Origin: Prionace glauca
Taxonomy: Eukaryota > Chordata > Chondrichthyes > Carcharhiniformes > Carcharhinidae
NCBI GenBank assembly: GCA_037974335.1
Contig: CM075760.1
Span: forward strand, 28,162,402 to 28,226,401
DNA length: 64,000 bases
Direction: 5' to 3'
Below the pieces are notes generated by a model, which worked only from the letters and a program-made list of their open reading frames with translations, made no database searches and had not been told where the DNA came from. The position numbers were made by a program, and so were the translations under genes. Of this stretch, positions 19,966-31,114 are shown one piece after another (the stretch's first letter is position 1; every line of letters starts with the position of its first letter).

Positions 19966-20299
19966 AACATTGATTAGAATTATGAATGTATCCCTAATAT
20001 TTCCCGATTAAATCTTTCATCCGCCTTTGAGATGATGTTACTTCTATCAATTGGGAATTGTCATCTCTGTAGAAACTCATATCCCTGTCTCCACTTCTAT
20101 CAAATTAGGAAGAAAAAAAAACACATTCTGTTAGTCTCACAATGACATGTCATTCATTGGATTAACAGAGAACAGCAAAAAATTTCTCAATTATTGCAGC
20201 AACTATTTATTTCTCAACAACAGCAGTGTGTGATGAACCGCTGTTTATTTCTCAAACAAAAACACTTTGTGATGAAGAAGTTCTCCCTTCATTCAGACT

Positions 20300-20430
20300 A
20301 TCCACTCACTTGATGAGGGAGCTCCAACAGCTTGTGATTCCAAATAAACCTGTTGGACTTTAACCTGGTGTTGTGAGAATCCTTACTGTGCCCACACCAA
20401 CCTCACTCCGGCATCTCCACACTAGTTTTG
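20300..20430 (+). repeat. Common shark repeat end
   Basis: GCTTGTGATTCCAAATAAAC, TGTTGGACTTTAACCTGGTG and CTCCGGCATCTCCACAC in order. Shared with 58,575-58,700. Confidence 0.7.
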
Positions 20431-20696
20431 GAAATTGCCTGTGTTCAAACTGATTGATGCCCCTTCCTCTCTCCAACTCACTGCCTCTCACTCCACAAAA
20501 CGGAGATTAGTGACTTTGCTTCAAAAATACCTCCTGAATGAATATTTACTGAATGATCAGGAAACTCTAAATGTGATTATAAATTCAAATAAATGCAACA
20601 TTAACGAATTGAAGGATCATACATTAATACCTAGAGTTTCCCATTTGGACCCCGAAGTCTCCTCCATCATTCACTGAGATTACAGATGAGCTGATT

Positions 20697-21430
20697 GTGA
20701 GCTCTGTTCTGAACCTCCTCACTTTGCCATCCGTCACCCGCTCTCTGCCCATTTCCCCAGCTCTTTGCCCTTTCCACTGGCTCTCTGCCTTTCACGGTGG
20801 CTCTTTTCCCCTTTTATCCAGCTCTCTGTATTTCCACCTGGCTCTCTACACTTCCCTCCAGCTCTGTGCCCTCTCCCCCGGCTCTCTGTTCTTTCCCTCA
20901 CCCCCCACGCCGTCCCTCAGCTCTCTGCCCTCTTTTCCTTCTCCCTCTCCTCTTTCTCCTTCCCCCCAGCTCTCTGAGCTTTCCCCCTGACTCTCCTGCT
21001 CTTTCCCCTGGGCTCTCTGCCCTTCCCCTCGGCTCTCTGGCCTTTCTGTTGCCTCCGTGCCCTTTTTCGTGCCTCCCCGCCCTTTCTCCTAGTTCTCTCC
21101 CCTTTCCCTGGTCTTTCTACACTTTTCCCCATCTCTCTGCCCTTCCTTTCGGCTCTCTCCCCTTTCACTGGTCTCTCTGCTCTTTCCCCTGCTCCCTGTC
21201 CTTTCCCCTCTCTCTCTACCCTTTCCCCTGACTTTCCGCCCTGTTCCCCGCCTCTCTGCCCTTTCCCCAGCTCTCTGCTGTTTCCCCTGGCTCTCTGCCC
21301 TCCCCCCATCCCGGCTCTCTGCCATTTCCCTCGCCTCCTGTTCTCCCCTGACTCTTTGCCATTGTCCCTGTCCCCGAGCCCCCAGCGATTCCATCCAGCT
21401 CTCTGCACTCCCAGGGCAGCTCCCACCTTT
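20697..21430 (-). repeat. Purine-rich GAGAGCT minisatellite (switch-like), copy 1
   Basis: In gene sense the strand is purine- and G-rich, built on variable 18-30 bp units around GGGAAAGGGCAGAGAGCTGG or ...GCCGAGG. By eye about ten AGCT tetramers occur in roughly 730 bp. It lies about 1 kb upstream of CH1 in the J-C intron. The long minus-strand frames inside are Arg/Gly/Glu repeats produced by the array, not genes. Confidence 0.85.
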
Positions 21431-21489
21431 GAACTCCAAACTGCCGCTTGAGATCTTTCTTCTCTCTCGTTGCAGACCCTCACCACACA

Positions 21490-23770
21490 GATTCAGTGAG
21501 TGTGAGTGAGAGAATGTGAGTGTGTGAGGGTGAGTGATTAAATGAGTGAGAGTGGATGAGTGATGGTGTATGTGTGACGGAACGTGAGTGGGTGAAGTTC
21601 TTTGAGTGATGATGAGTGATTGATGGTGAATAAGTGTGGGTGAGGGTGAGAGAGCGTGAGTAAATGAGGGTGTGTGAGAGAGGGTAGGTGAGTGGAGGAG
21701 GCTGAATGTGAGTGAAGGTGGTTGGATGAGTGTAGGTAAGCAAGATTGAAAGTATGAGGGAGAGTGAGTGAAGATGTGTGAAGGTTAGTGGAGGTGGGTG
21801 AGTGAAAGTGAGTGAGATTGAGTGAATGAGGGTGAGGGAGTGAATGTAACTGAGTAAGTGAGGGGTGAGAGTGAGTGAATCAGGGTCTGTTACTGAGGGT
21901 GGTGTGTGAGGGAGAATGTGGATGGGTGGGAGAGTGAGGGTGAGTGAGTGAAGGTGTTTGATGAGGACGAGTGATTGAGGATTTGTGAGTTAGGGTGCGT
22001 GATGTTGAGTGATGATGAGGATGTGAGGGTGTGTGAGTGAATGTAAGTGCGTGAGTCTGAGTGAGTTTGAATGGGTGAGATGGCGCAAGTGAGAGAGACA
22101 GAGAGAGGGTCATTGAGCTTGAGTTTGTGGGGGTGAGTCAGGTTGATTGAGAGTGGGTAGGTGACTGAGGGAGTGCGAGTGAGAGGGAGTGAGACTGGAT
22201 GAGTGAGGGGGGAGAAGTGTGAGAGAATGGGGTGAGTGAGTGAGGGTGAGTGAGACTGAGTGAGACTGGGTGAGTGAGGGTGGATTAGTGGGATGAGTGA
22301 GTGAGACTGGGTGAGTGAAGGTGGATTAGTAGGATGAGTGAATGACGGTGAGTATGAATGTTGGTGACTGACTGAGGGTCTAACTCAGTGAGTGAGGTTT
22401 AGTGAGTGAGGTTGAGTGAGTGATGGTGTATGAGTGTGGGTGGCTGAGTGACAGTGAGTTAATGAGGGCGCGTGAGGGTGAGTGCGTGAGGGTGAGTGCG
22501 TGTGAGTGAGTGAGTGAATGTGGGTGCGTGACTGAGGGTGTGAGAGTGAGTGAATCAGTCAGGGTGTGAGAGTGAGTGAGGCAGGGTGTGTGATTGAGGT
22601 TGAACGAGTGAGGTTGAATGTGTGTTTGTGGGTGAGTGAGGATGGATGAGAGTGAGTGAGTGAATATGAGTGAGTGATTGTGAGTGAGTGAGTGTGTGAG
22701 GGTGTGAGGATGAGTGAGTCAGGGCGTGTGTTTGAGTGAACGAGTGAGGTTGAATGAGGGTGGCTTGTGTGAGTGTGAATGGCGATGGATGAGAGTGAGT
22801 AAGTGAATATGAGCGAGTGATTATGAGTGAGTGAGTGTGTGAGGGTGAGTGACTCAGGGTGAATCAGGATCAGTGAGTTTCTGAGTTTGAGTGCATGAGT
22901 TTGAGTGCTTGAGGTTGAGTGCATGAGGTTGAGTGCATGAGGATGAGTGCGTGAGGGCGAGTGCATGAGAGCGAGTGTGTGTGAGGGCGAGTGTATGAGG
23001 GGGAGTGCTTGAGGGCGAGTGCGTGAGGGTGGATGAGTGAGCAAGGGTGAGTGAATGAGGGCGAGTGAGTAAGCGTAAATGAGAATGAGTGACTGTCGGT
23101 GTGTGATTGTGGTTGAGTGAGTGAGGGTGAGTGAATGAGGGTGAGTGAGTGAGAGTGCGTCAGTGAGGGAAGGTTGGTAACTGAGGGTGAGTGAGTGAAG
23201 TTCTTTGAGTGAAGATGAGAGATTGAGGGTGAGTGAATGAGGTTGAGTGAATCAGAGTGTGTCAGTGAGGGAAGGTGGGTAAGTGAGGGTGAGTGAGTGA
23301 AGTTATTTGAGTGAGGATGAGAGATTGAGGGTGAGTGAGTGAAGTTATTTGAGTGAGGATGAGAGATGGAGGGTGAGTGAGTGAGTGAGGGTGAGGGTGA
23401 GAGAATCAGTGAGCCACCTCCTCCTCTCCCTCTCCATCGATCTTTTCCCGATTCTCTACATATGAGGGTGAGTGAGTGAGAGAGTGTGTGTCAGTGAGGG
23501 AAGGTGATTAAGTGAGGGTGAGTGAGTGAAGTTCTTTGAGTGAGGATGAGAGATTGAGGGTGAGTGAATGAGGGTGAGTGAGTGAGAGTGTGTCAGTCAG
23601 GGAAGGTGGGTAAGTGAGGGTGAGTGAGTGAAGTTATTTAAGTGAGGAGGAGAGATTGAGGGTGAGTGAGTGAGTGAGGGTGAGGGTGAGAGAGTCAGTG
23701 AGCCACCTCCTCCTCTCCCTCTCCATCGATCTTTTCCCGATTCTCTACATATGAGGGTGAGTGAGTGAGA
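21490..23770 (-). repeat. CACTCACTC (plus strand GTGAGTGA) array, copy 1
   Basis: About 2.3 kb of imperfect GTGAGTGAGG-type units on the plus strand, so C-rich on the IgM non-template strand. Higher-order blocks near the right end enclose a 55-bp non-array segment (CCACCTCCTCCTCTCCCTC...) seen at about 23,411, 23,699 and 23,887. Cluster 2 has only one such segment. Confidence 0.95.
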
Positions 23771-23944
23771 GAGTGTGTGTCAGTGAGGGAAGGTGATTAA
23801 GTGAGGGTGAGTGAGTGAAGTTATTTGAGTGAGGAGGAGAGATTGAGGGTGAGTGAGTCAGTGTGGGTGAGGGTGAGAGAGTCAGTGAGCCACCTCCTCC
23901 TCTCCTTCTCCATCGATCTTTTCCCGATTCTCTCCATTGATCAG

Positions 23945-24455
23945 CTTTCAGTAACAGGGCTGTGTAAAGTCAGGAATCAGTGTAGATCACCGGGCAGCTG
24001 CTTTAATGTCGGGGCCTTTCTTTCAGAAACACGGATCAGTGAACAAATAGACAGACTGAGGGAGCTGGAAGGGAAGCTTCCAGCAAAACTAGGGTCACAC
24101 AGGAATCAAACACCAAGTTTACACCAGTATTGGGGAGCCAGGCGGACTTAGTCTCAGCCAGATCCCTTCTTATTGATTGTGTCTTTGTGTCCGGTGTAAC
24201 ACATGGAAATCCCTACTTCTGACCTCATGTTGGATGAAATGTGTCATTGATGAAGCAATAGAAGATTGTTGGTCCCAGAACAGTCCCCTGCCAACTCCTG
24301 CAGTGATATCTCAACTTAAATGTTTGACCTCCAACAACCATCACCATCTTGTTTTGTGCTAAATATGACTCCAAACAGAGAACAATTTCCAGCTGAAACT
24401 TATTCACTTGAGTTTTACTCGGGCTTCCCGATCCCACCCTCATTCAAATGTTAGT
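23945..24455. other. Conserved intronic block, copy 1
   Basis: Unique sequence between two repeat regions of the J-C intron. From about 23,945 to 24,235 it appears identical to 61,690-61,990, better kept than most of the neighbouring intron. The plus strand has a short frame containing RISEQIDRLRELEGKLPAKL, but I see no start, splice or family evidence for a gene. Confidence 0.6.
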
Positions 24456-24459
24456 GGGG

Positions 24460-24730
24460 GAGGGGGAGGGGGTGGCCGAGGTGGCACAGTGATTGGCGCT
24501 GCTGCCTCACAGTTCAATTCCCGATATGGGTCATTGTGTATGGAGTTAGTAAGTTCACCCCGTGTCTGCTTGGGTTTCCTTCGGGTGCTCCTGTTTCCTT
24601 CCACAGTCCAAAGACGTTTGGGTTCAGGGGACTGGCCGTGCGGAATTGCCCCTTAGGTTCAGGAGGTCTAGTTAGAGTAAACACATGTGGTTATGGGGAT
24701 AGGGCTTTGGTGGGATTCCTGTTGATGCAG
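24460..24730 (+). repeat. tRNA-derived SINE (HE1-like), interrupted
   Basis: GGTGGCACAGTGATTGGCGC, TGCTGCCTCACAGTTCAATT, CCGTGTCTGCTTGGGTTTCC and ACAGTCCAAAGACGTTTGGG in order. Its 3' end resumes at 25,275 (GGGCTGAATGGCCTCCTTCT) after a LINE insertion. Uninterrupted in cluster 2. Confidence 0.8.
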
Positions 24731-25274
24731 GCTTAGAACATAAGAACATAAGAACATAAGAAATAGGAGCAGGAGTAGGCCATCTGGCCCTTCGAGCCTG
24801 CCCCGCCATTCAATAAGATCATGGCTGATCTGTCGTGACTCAGCTCCACCTTCCCGCCCTCTCCCCATAACCCTTAATCCCTTCTCTTATCAAAAACCCA
24901 TCAACCCGTTTCTTAAAAATATTTAGCGAGGCAGCCTCCACCACTTCAACGGGCAGAGAATTCCAGAGATTCACCACCCTTTGAGTGAAGAAGTTCCTCC
25001 TCAACTCTGTTCTAAACCGCCCCCCCTTTATCTTGAGGCTGTGCCCCCTAGTCCTACTGTCTTTTTTGAGCGGGAACAGTCTCTCCACCTCTATCCTATC
25101 CATCCCATTCATCATCTTATACGTCTCAATGAGATCTCCCCTCATTCTTCTAAACTCTAACGAGTACAAGCCTAGTTTATTCAGCCTCTCCTCATAGCTC
25201 AATCCCCTCAACTCCGGTATCAGCCGAGTAAACCTCCTCTGCACTCCCTCCAGGGCCAAAACATCCTTGCGCAG
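24731..25274 (-). repeat. CR1 LINE inserted in cluster 1 only
   Basis: A 5'-truncated CR1. The minus strand encodes KDVLALEGVQRRFTRLIPEL, RGLSYEERLNKLGLYSLEFR, RTELRRNFFTQRVVNLWNSL and KKRVDGFL, and ends in ATGTTCTTATG repeats. The frame is open across about 150 codons, so it is young. It sits inside the SINE and has no counterpart at 62,485. Confidence 0.92.
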
Positions 25275-25329
25275 GGGCTGAATGGCCTCCTTCTGTACTG
25301 TAGGATCTCGTGATTCTATTCTATGATGT

Positions 25330-26230
25330 AAATGACAGTCTCTCTGATGTATGTGAGATGGAAAGTGTGTGAGGTGTGTTTGGGTGTGTGTTTGATAGAG
25401 AGAGGGGTGAATGTGTGTGAGAAGGTGCCTGTGTGTGATAGACTGTGTTTGCACATGTGTGAGACAGTGGGCTGCGTTTGCAAGAGGGGGCAGTGTGCCT
25501 ACTAGAAAGCAAATATACTGTTCATGTGTGTGTGGAAGTGTGCACGGGATTGTGTGTGAGTGAGAAAGACGTGTGCAATGTGCGTGGGTGATAGAAGCAA
25601 AGTGTGTGTTTGTGTGTGTGTGTGTGTGACAGAGAATGTTTGCGTGACACTGTGCTTGTGAGAGAGACTGTGTCTGTGTGTAAGTTAGAGTGTGTGCATA
25701 GGTCTATGTGTGTGAGAGAGTGTGAGAGAGTTAGTGTGTGTTAGCAAGAATGTACAGGTGTGAGATAGTCTGTGCAACAGAGATAGAAATATGTGTGTGT
25801 GTGAGAGAGAGAGATGCGTGTGCAAGAGGAATTGTGAGAGAGTGTGTGTGAATAAATGTGAGACAACTTGAGCGTGTGTGACAGACTTTGGGAGAGTGAG
25901 TGCGTGTGTGAGGGCGTGAGACTACGCTTATGTGTGTGTATGTGTCTGCGTGTAAGAGAGAATGTGTGTGGAGTTGTGTGCGTGTGAGTGTTTTTGTGTA
26001 TGAGATGTGAGAGACTGATTGAGAGAGCGAGAGTATGTCTGGATTTGTATTTGAGACAGAGTATGTAGACCGTGAGAGAAAGAGAATGTGTGTGAGATAT
26101 CGTATGAGAGAGAAAGTAAGTGTGCGTGTGTATGTGTGAGAGAATATGAGCGTCTCTCTGTGTGTATTTATGTGTGTGAGAATGTGTGATGTGTGTAAGT
26201 CTCTATCTGGCTGATTCAGTCTGGAAAAGC
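25330..26230. repeat. GTGTGAGAG-type simple repeat, copy 1
   Basis: Degenerate GTGT/GAGA sequence with no unit longer than a few bases. Matches 62,550-63,440. Confidence 0.85.
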
Positions 26231-26689
26231 ACCCTCACTCCACACATACTCACCCACTCGCACAGTAAGTGGGAGTGACAAACGAGCACGATACGGACTG
26301 TGGGGCACGGGTTGGAAAAACATTTAAATATTTCACAAGTCAGTCACAATTAAATAATTTCCTCTTTCCTCAATGAGAGAAACTTGTAAAACCTCACGGA
26401 ATCTGACACAATCCAGGGCAAAGCCACCCACAAGATTACCCGGCCCCTCATTCACCCTATTCACTCTCTCCATCACTAACAAGCAGTGTCAGCACTGTGT
26501 GCATTATATACAACATGCACTGCAGCAATTCACCAAGGCTCCATAGATTACACTGTCCAAACCCGCTGCCTTTACATCCTAACAGGACAAGGGCAGCAGC
26601 CATATCTGAAACACTATAACCTGTAAGCTTCCCTCCAAAACACACACCATCCTGACCTGAAACAATATCTCAATTCATTCATAATCGCT

Positions 26690-26770
26690 GGGTCAAAATC
26701 CTGGAACTCCCTGCCTAACAGCAGGGCGGATGTCTGCAGTTGTTCAAGGATGCTTCATATCAATACTTTG
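26690..26770 (+). repeat. Shark LINE/SINE fragment
   Basis: GCTGGGTCAAAATCCTGGAA and CTGCAGTTGTTCAAGGATGC are signatures of a very common elasmobranch repeat. Shared with 63,905-64,000. Confidence 0.65.
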
Positions 26771-27249
26771 TGAAGGAACAATTAGATTAAAAATTCTGGC
26801 CGAGCAAATGTCTCCAAAATGCCTTTAGAAGATTAAAAATAATATGCAAGTGAATGTGACCCTTCAACTGTCAAACTAAACAGTTCAGGGGCTGCTGTAG
26901 TACGGAGCACAATATAGTAAATCTCACTTTGTATTTGTTCATCGAACATTCCCAAGGCCGGTACATCACTGCTTAAAAATCACCCAATTCTCCCTCTGAA
27001 GTCTGATGTTTCTGCTTCTCTGATGGACACAATATGCTTCAGGGACTTAATTTCTGAGACACCGAGTCAAACAGTCAAATTTCCCACAGATACAAGTGCA
27101 TTGAAGAAATAAATCAAATTTCACTTCTTGCAGGACAGGAGAAGGAATCAAAAGATTTATAACCAGTCAGGGAGATTCCTGGTCCCAACACAGTGACCAT
27201 ACGCCCAGAAACAGAACAGACACAAACAGTTCAACAGTCGAGTCCCCAG

Positions 27250-27545
27250 CAGAAAGATCTGTTCAATCTGTCAATTTCAAACTGTTGGATTCTCATTGAT
27301 CAATAGTCAAGTTACAACAGAAAATCAATAACCTATTTTAAATTAAACGGGTATTCATTTCAGAACTCCTCTCGACTTTTAATTATTTCTCTCTGCCTGT
27401 ATCACTTCGCGAAAATTGTGTAAAAATGTAAGTTCGCTGAAAATCAGCAAAAATAACAGATTCAGGACAGTTCAATGTCCCTATCAGAGATACAGTGACA
27501 CAGTAACAGTTCAATGACCCTAACAGAGATACAGTGACACACTAA
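27250..27545. repeat. Intronic duplication, unit 1
   Basis: Aligns with 28,575-28,845 by shared phrases such as ATTGATCAATAGTCAAGTTA against ATTGATCAAAGGTCAAATTA and CAGATTCAGGACAGTTCAAT against CAGATTCAGGGCAGTGTAAT. Confidence 0.8.
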
Positions 27546-28574
27546 GAATTAAACAAACCGGGAAATATTTACATTGAAAATCGTTACCTGATTGGATCTA
27601 ATTTCTTAATTAAATGTAATCAACAAAATTATCAAGGCAAAACAATTTATCGAGCCGAGCACAGCTGAGTAAAGAAATGTTTTGTTTTTGAATTCATTTT
27701 GATACAATTAAATATTCTCTAAGACTGATGATATTTTGCACGCTAGTGCAATATTCAAGGTCTTTTGTTTTGAATTAATCAGCGTTAATATTACATTTTA
27801 AGTTATTGTTAATTGTCAGTTAGTTCTCCTGTCAGCTGATTTGTTCTCTGTAATAAAATGAGTTTTCAATCATTCAAAACGTGCTTCTGCCCCCAACATT
27901 GTTAAATAATTAGGTTACAATTAAATCTCAAAGTTAAACTATAATTTCAAATTACTGAATGGAAACATTCAAACATCTGTCATTCATTTACTTAAATCTA
28001 ATCACATTGTAATATTTTACTTTTTCACTTTTACTACAAATATCTTATTACAACGAACAAACGTGTTAAAAATGCAGATTTCTGAGTTTGTCCAGACTGT
28101 AACGGCCTGGCCGTTTGAAATCAATAATACTGCTTCCGAGATTTAATAATTTAGACCACGCATATAACTTCATTACTGAACACATTGTTTAATTAAAGAA
28201 GACCTGAATTAAACAGTGCAAACACAGAGACGATAATTGATTCAAATCCTCTGTAACGCTAAAAACACGATGCAGAATATAAGTCTCAACCTTTTCTTCA
28301 TTATAATATTTAATAAGAATTAAACATAAGCTTCAGTTAGTATGAATTCTTCCATTCTGTCATTTATTCTGTGTTTAACATTAATGGGAGACATGATGTT
28401 ATTAAGTGCTGAGCTAATATTATTTTTATAGTATTTATAATATCATATTATTTTTATATAAAGTAATCTTTTTGAATTTCAAGCATTTAATTGTCAGTGG
28501 TAGCCAGTTTCTGTTGATACTTTACTACAATTCAAACACAATCATTTGAACAATTTTACTTGAGTGTCAGCGAA

Positions 28575-28845
28575 TTCCATCTGTCAGAAAACTGTGTTCA
28601 GTCTGTCAAATTTTTATAAACTGTTTGATTCTAATTGATCAAAGGTCAAATTACAACAGTGAAAAAATCAATAAAAATTTTAAATTAACCTGATGTTCAT
28701 TTTAAAACTCCCTTTGCCTTTTAACTATTTCTCCCTGACTGTCTCAAATCACAAAAACTGGGCAATTATTTTTCTGAAAATGAGGACTTCGAATATAACA
28801 GATTCAGGGCAGTGTAATGTCCCTAACAGAGGTACAGTGAATTGT
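28575..28845. repeat. Intronic duplication, unit 2
   Basis: Second copy of the block at 27,250-27,545, about 1.3 kb away. Confidence 0.8.
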
Positions 28846-29694
28846 AATTCATGTTTTATTTTAATATGTAACCATTAGTTAACATGAATAAAATGTCCTA
28901 ATATATATTTATTTTATTTTCCGAAACTTTTCTGCTTTTTCCCTACAAGAATATTCAAAGGCAATTTTATTTTCATTTAGCCAGAACTGCTCAGTTTCAC
29001 TGAGCGTAAACAATGTAAAAACAATTGAGGAACACTAAACAATTTCACAAATTTTGAGATGCGATAAGTAATTAATTATCTCGTTATCTAATTTTAAAAA
29101 ATACTCAGAACAGATAATCTGGTTCCAATTGCATAGAAAAAAAATTAATAATCGGATACAAAAATTTCCAAAAAGGAAATTATTCTGCAAAACTCGTATT
29201 CCAGTAAATGCGAACTTAATCTGGGATATACCGATTAATGCAAAGTATCTTGTTCAACTGAGCACGGCTGTGAAAACAGCAGGTTATCATTGAAATAGCT
29301 TCTGGAATTGTCACAAAATATTTCCAGTCTGGAAAATGTTCTGGTCATGTTAATTGTGTGAAATACACAACAGAACTATTAAAGGGGATTATTGCTAAAT
29401 TATTAATATAAAATAATCTGTGGTGAATATGGAGTTAAATTACCGATTAATAATTCTTTGATTTACATTAATTTTACTATTAAAATTGTTCATGGGAAGT
29501 TTGTGATTGCAGCAAAGACTAAGTGTCCGAATGAGCGTTGTAAGTCATGACTCACTTGAATTTGTAAGCGTTATTTAACATTTATAAAAATGCTGTGATA
29601 TCTTTTCGGTGTTCTTTCCCCCCAACCTGCTTGTTTTCTCCCTACATAGATTTTCAAACTCAAAGATTGTTTCTGTTCAACCAGAAAACATCTA

Positions 29695-30960
29695 AACTCT
29701 CAACGGCACCGTTATACACTATTTAAACAACACAGAAATACTGCCACAAAGCCAAACCATAGCACAAATTTTAAACATTCACAGTGACTGCACCACAGAA
29801 TCTCCTCAGCAGAAACACAACAAAACACATCAATGAGGGAATGAATCCGCTTCACAGAAAAACAGATCAATTATCCATTCAACAGAATCAAATGTAACAT
29901 TGCAAAATAAATCTCAATATCGAATCTAGCAAACCAGCTCTTAACCAATTATTAAACTAAACAGAAATCTAGAATAATAGAAATAGCATTGCGAGGAGGT
30001 GGAATTTGTCCAACAAATTCGCGTTGAAACTTTATCACATCTTATTCATATTGGGTCATATTTCAAACATATTTAAACATTTGGATGGTAAAAGTTCCAG
30101 CCATCAAATGCCACCGAGATTAAACATTGCAGGTATTCCAAATTCGGAATGCAGTGACAAACTATGTTCTGAACGAGTGGCGTAAGCCGTTATCACTAAA
30201 GATTTTAAACATACAAACATAATAAAGCCTGCTTTATTTCTGCCTGCAGTTATACGTCAAGCAGTTGCGAACCGGCAGAATGTCCATATTCAATCACAAA
30301 ACGCTCAGTGTCACTGAGTTCAAACAATGCAGAAACAACAAATTAATTCACAAATTTTACGTATTTAAAGTCACCCAGATTCATAATCTCCTCATCAGAG
30401 GAAAAAAAACGCATCACTGAGAGACTGAACCCCGCTTCATGCAGAAGCAGCACAATTCTACAAACACTCTCAACAGAATCAAATATAACATTGACAGAAA
30501 TGTTTAATATAAATTCCAGCCAATTCGCCCAACACCAAACTAATTAATGTTTCGAATAAGCAGAAAATGTTGCACAGCAGCACCAGCATTGTGAGTGAGT
30601 GGAACATTTTCACTGGATAAATATAGAAATGTTAGATTTTTTAAATTTTTGGTTTAAATTTCAAACACTTGTGCAGTAGATGGTACAAACCGCAGCCAAT
30701 AGATGTCAACGAGATTAAACGCTGCAGAAACGCTGAATTGTATAACAGACATTCGGATTTTAAAGTAACCCAACCACACAATAACCTCAACAGATAAACA
30801 CAAAATCCCAACAATTTGGGATTGAATCCCTCAGCAGTACGTATTGTCCAGAAAGAGCGGAATTCTAAAACCCCTTCGCAGCAGAATTACAGGAAACATT
30901 GTAACAATTCTCAACCGAGAATCCACCAAACTCACATTTATGTTGCCACATGGATTATTA
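29695..30960. repeat. Three diverged tandem units next to JH
   Basis: Markers CAACAGAATCAAATGTAACA (29,880), CAACAGAATCAAATATAACA (30,470) and CAGCAGAATTACAGGAAACA (30,880), plus CTCCTCAGCAG/CTCCTCATCAG/CCTCAACAGAT ahead of each, show units about 590 and 400 bp apart. Confidence 0.7.
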
Positions 30961-31027
30961 GTACAGATAGAAACATAAAACAAAGACACATGTAAACCAG
31001 TTACTCAATAAGTGGATGGTTCTTACC

Positions 31028-31075
31028 TGTCGTCACCGTCACCATGGTCCCTTGTCCCCAGTAGTCGAAGTAGTC
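31028..31075 (-). CDS. JH segment (cluster 1)
   Basis: A 48-bp joining segment encoding YFDYWGQGTMVTVTT after two partial bases, ending in CAG|GTAAGAA. The WGQG motif is the conserved J bulge. Phase 1 at the donor (last base G) fits CH1 (CG ACA). It is flanked upstream by a 23-bp-spacer signal and is not joined to D or V in this DNA. Confidence 0.96.
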
Positions 31076-31114
31076 ACAGTATCACATTCCGTAGGCTGTG
31101 TCATACAATAACCG
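31076..31114 (-). promoter_or_regulatory. JH recombination signal (23-bp spacer)
   Basis: In gene sense: nonamer GGTTATTGT, 23-bp spacer, heptamer TACTGTG directly before JH. One mismatch to consensus in each element. Confidence 0.92.

Larger units (their letters stand above)
9326..26768. repeat. Segmental duplication, copy 1
   Basis: Colinear with 46,965-64,000 from CATCTCTGACATCT on the left to at least the window end on the right. It holds the CpG-rich block, LINE pieces, all IgM membrane and constant exons, and most of the J-C intron. Identity by eye is high throughout exons and introns. The offset changes from 37.6 to 38.3 and then 37.2 kb because of array length changes, one insertion and one deletion. 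Confidence 0.95.
26771..31027 (-). other. JH-proximal part of the J-C intron
   Basis: AT-rich, with no exon and no recognised transposon. It contains two internal duplications: 27,250-27,545 with 28,575-28,845, and three diverged units between 29,695 and 30,960. By position it corresponds to where mammals keep the intronic heavy-chain enhancer. I see no perfect octamer in it. Confidence 0.6.

Noticed and set aside
20917-21486. 189-codon minus-strand open frame (and 241 codons at 59,011-59,736)
   Set aside because: Product is an Arg/Gly/Glu repeat dictated by the purine-rich minisatellite. No start context, domain or conservation of frame between copies.
21490-23770. CRISPR-like regular repeats
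   Set aside because: Units are a few bases long with no spacers, in a vertebrate genome.
23825-24151. 108-codon plus-strand frame with a coiled-coil-like stretch, identical in both clusters
   Set aside because: Starts inside the simple-sequence array. Identity between copies also covers noncoding flanks, so it gives no evidence of coding.
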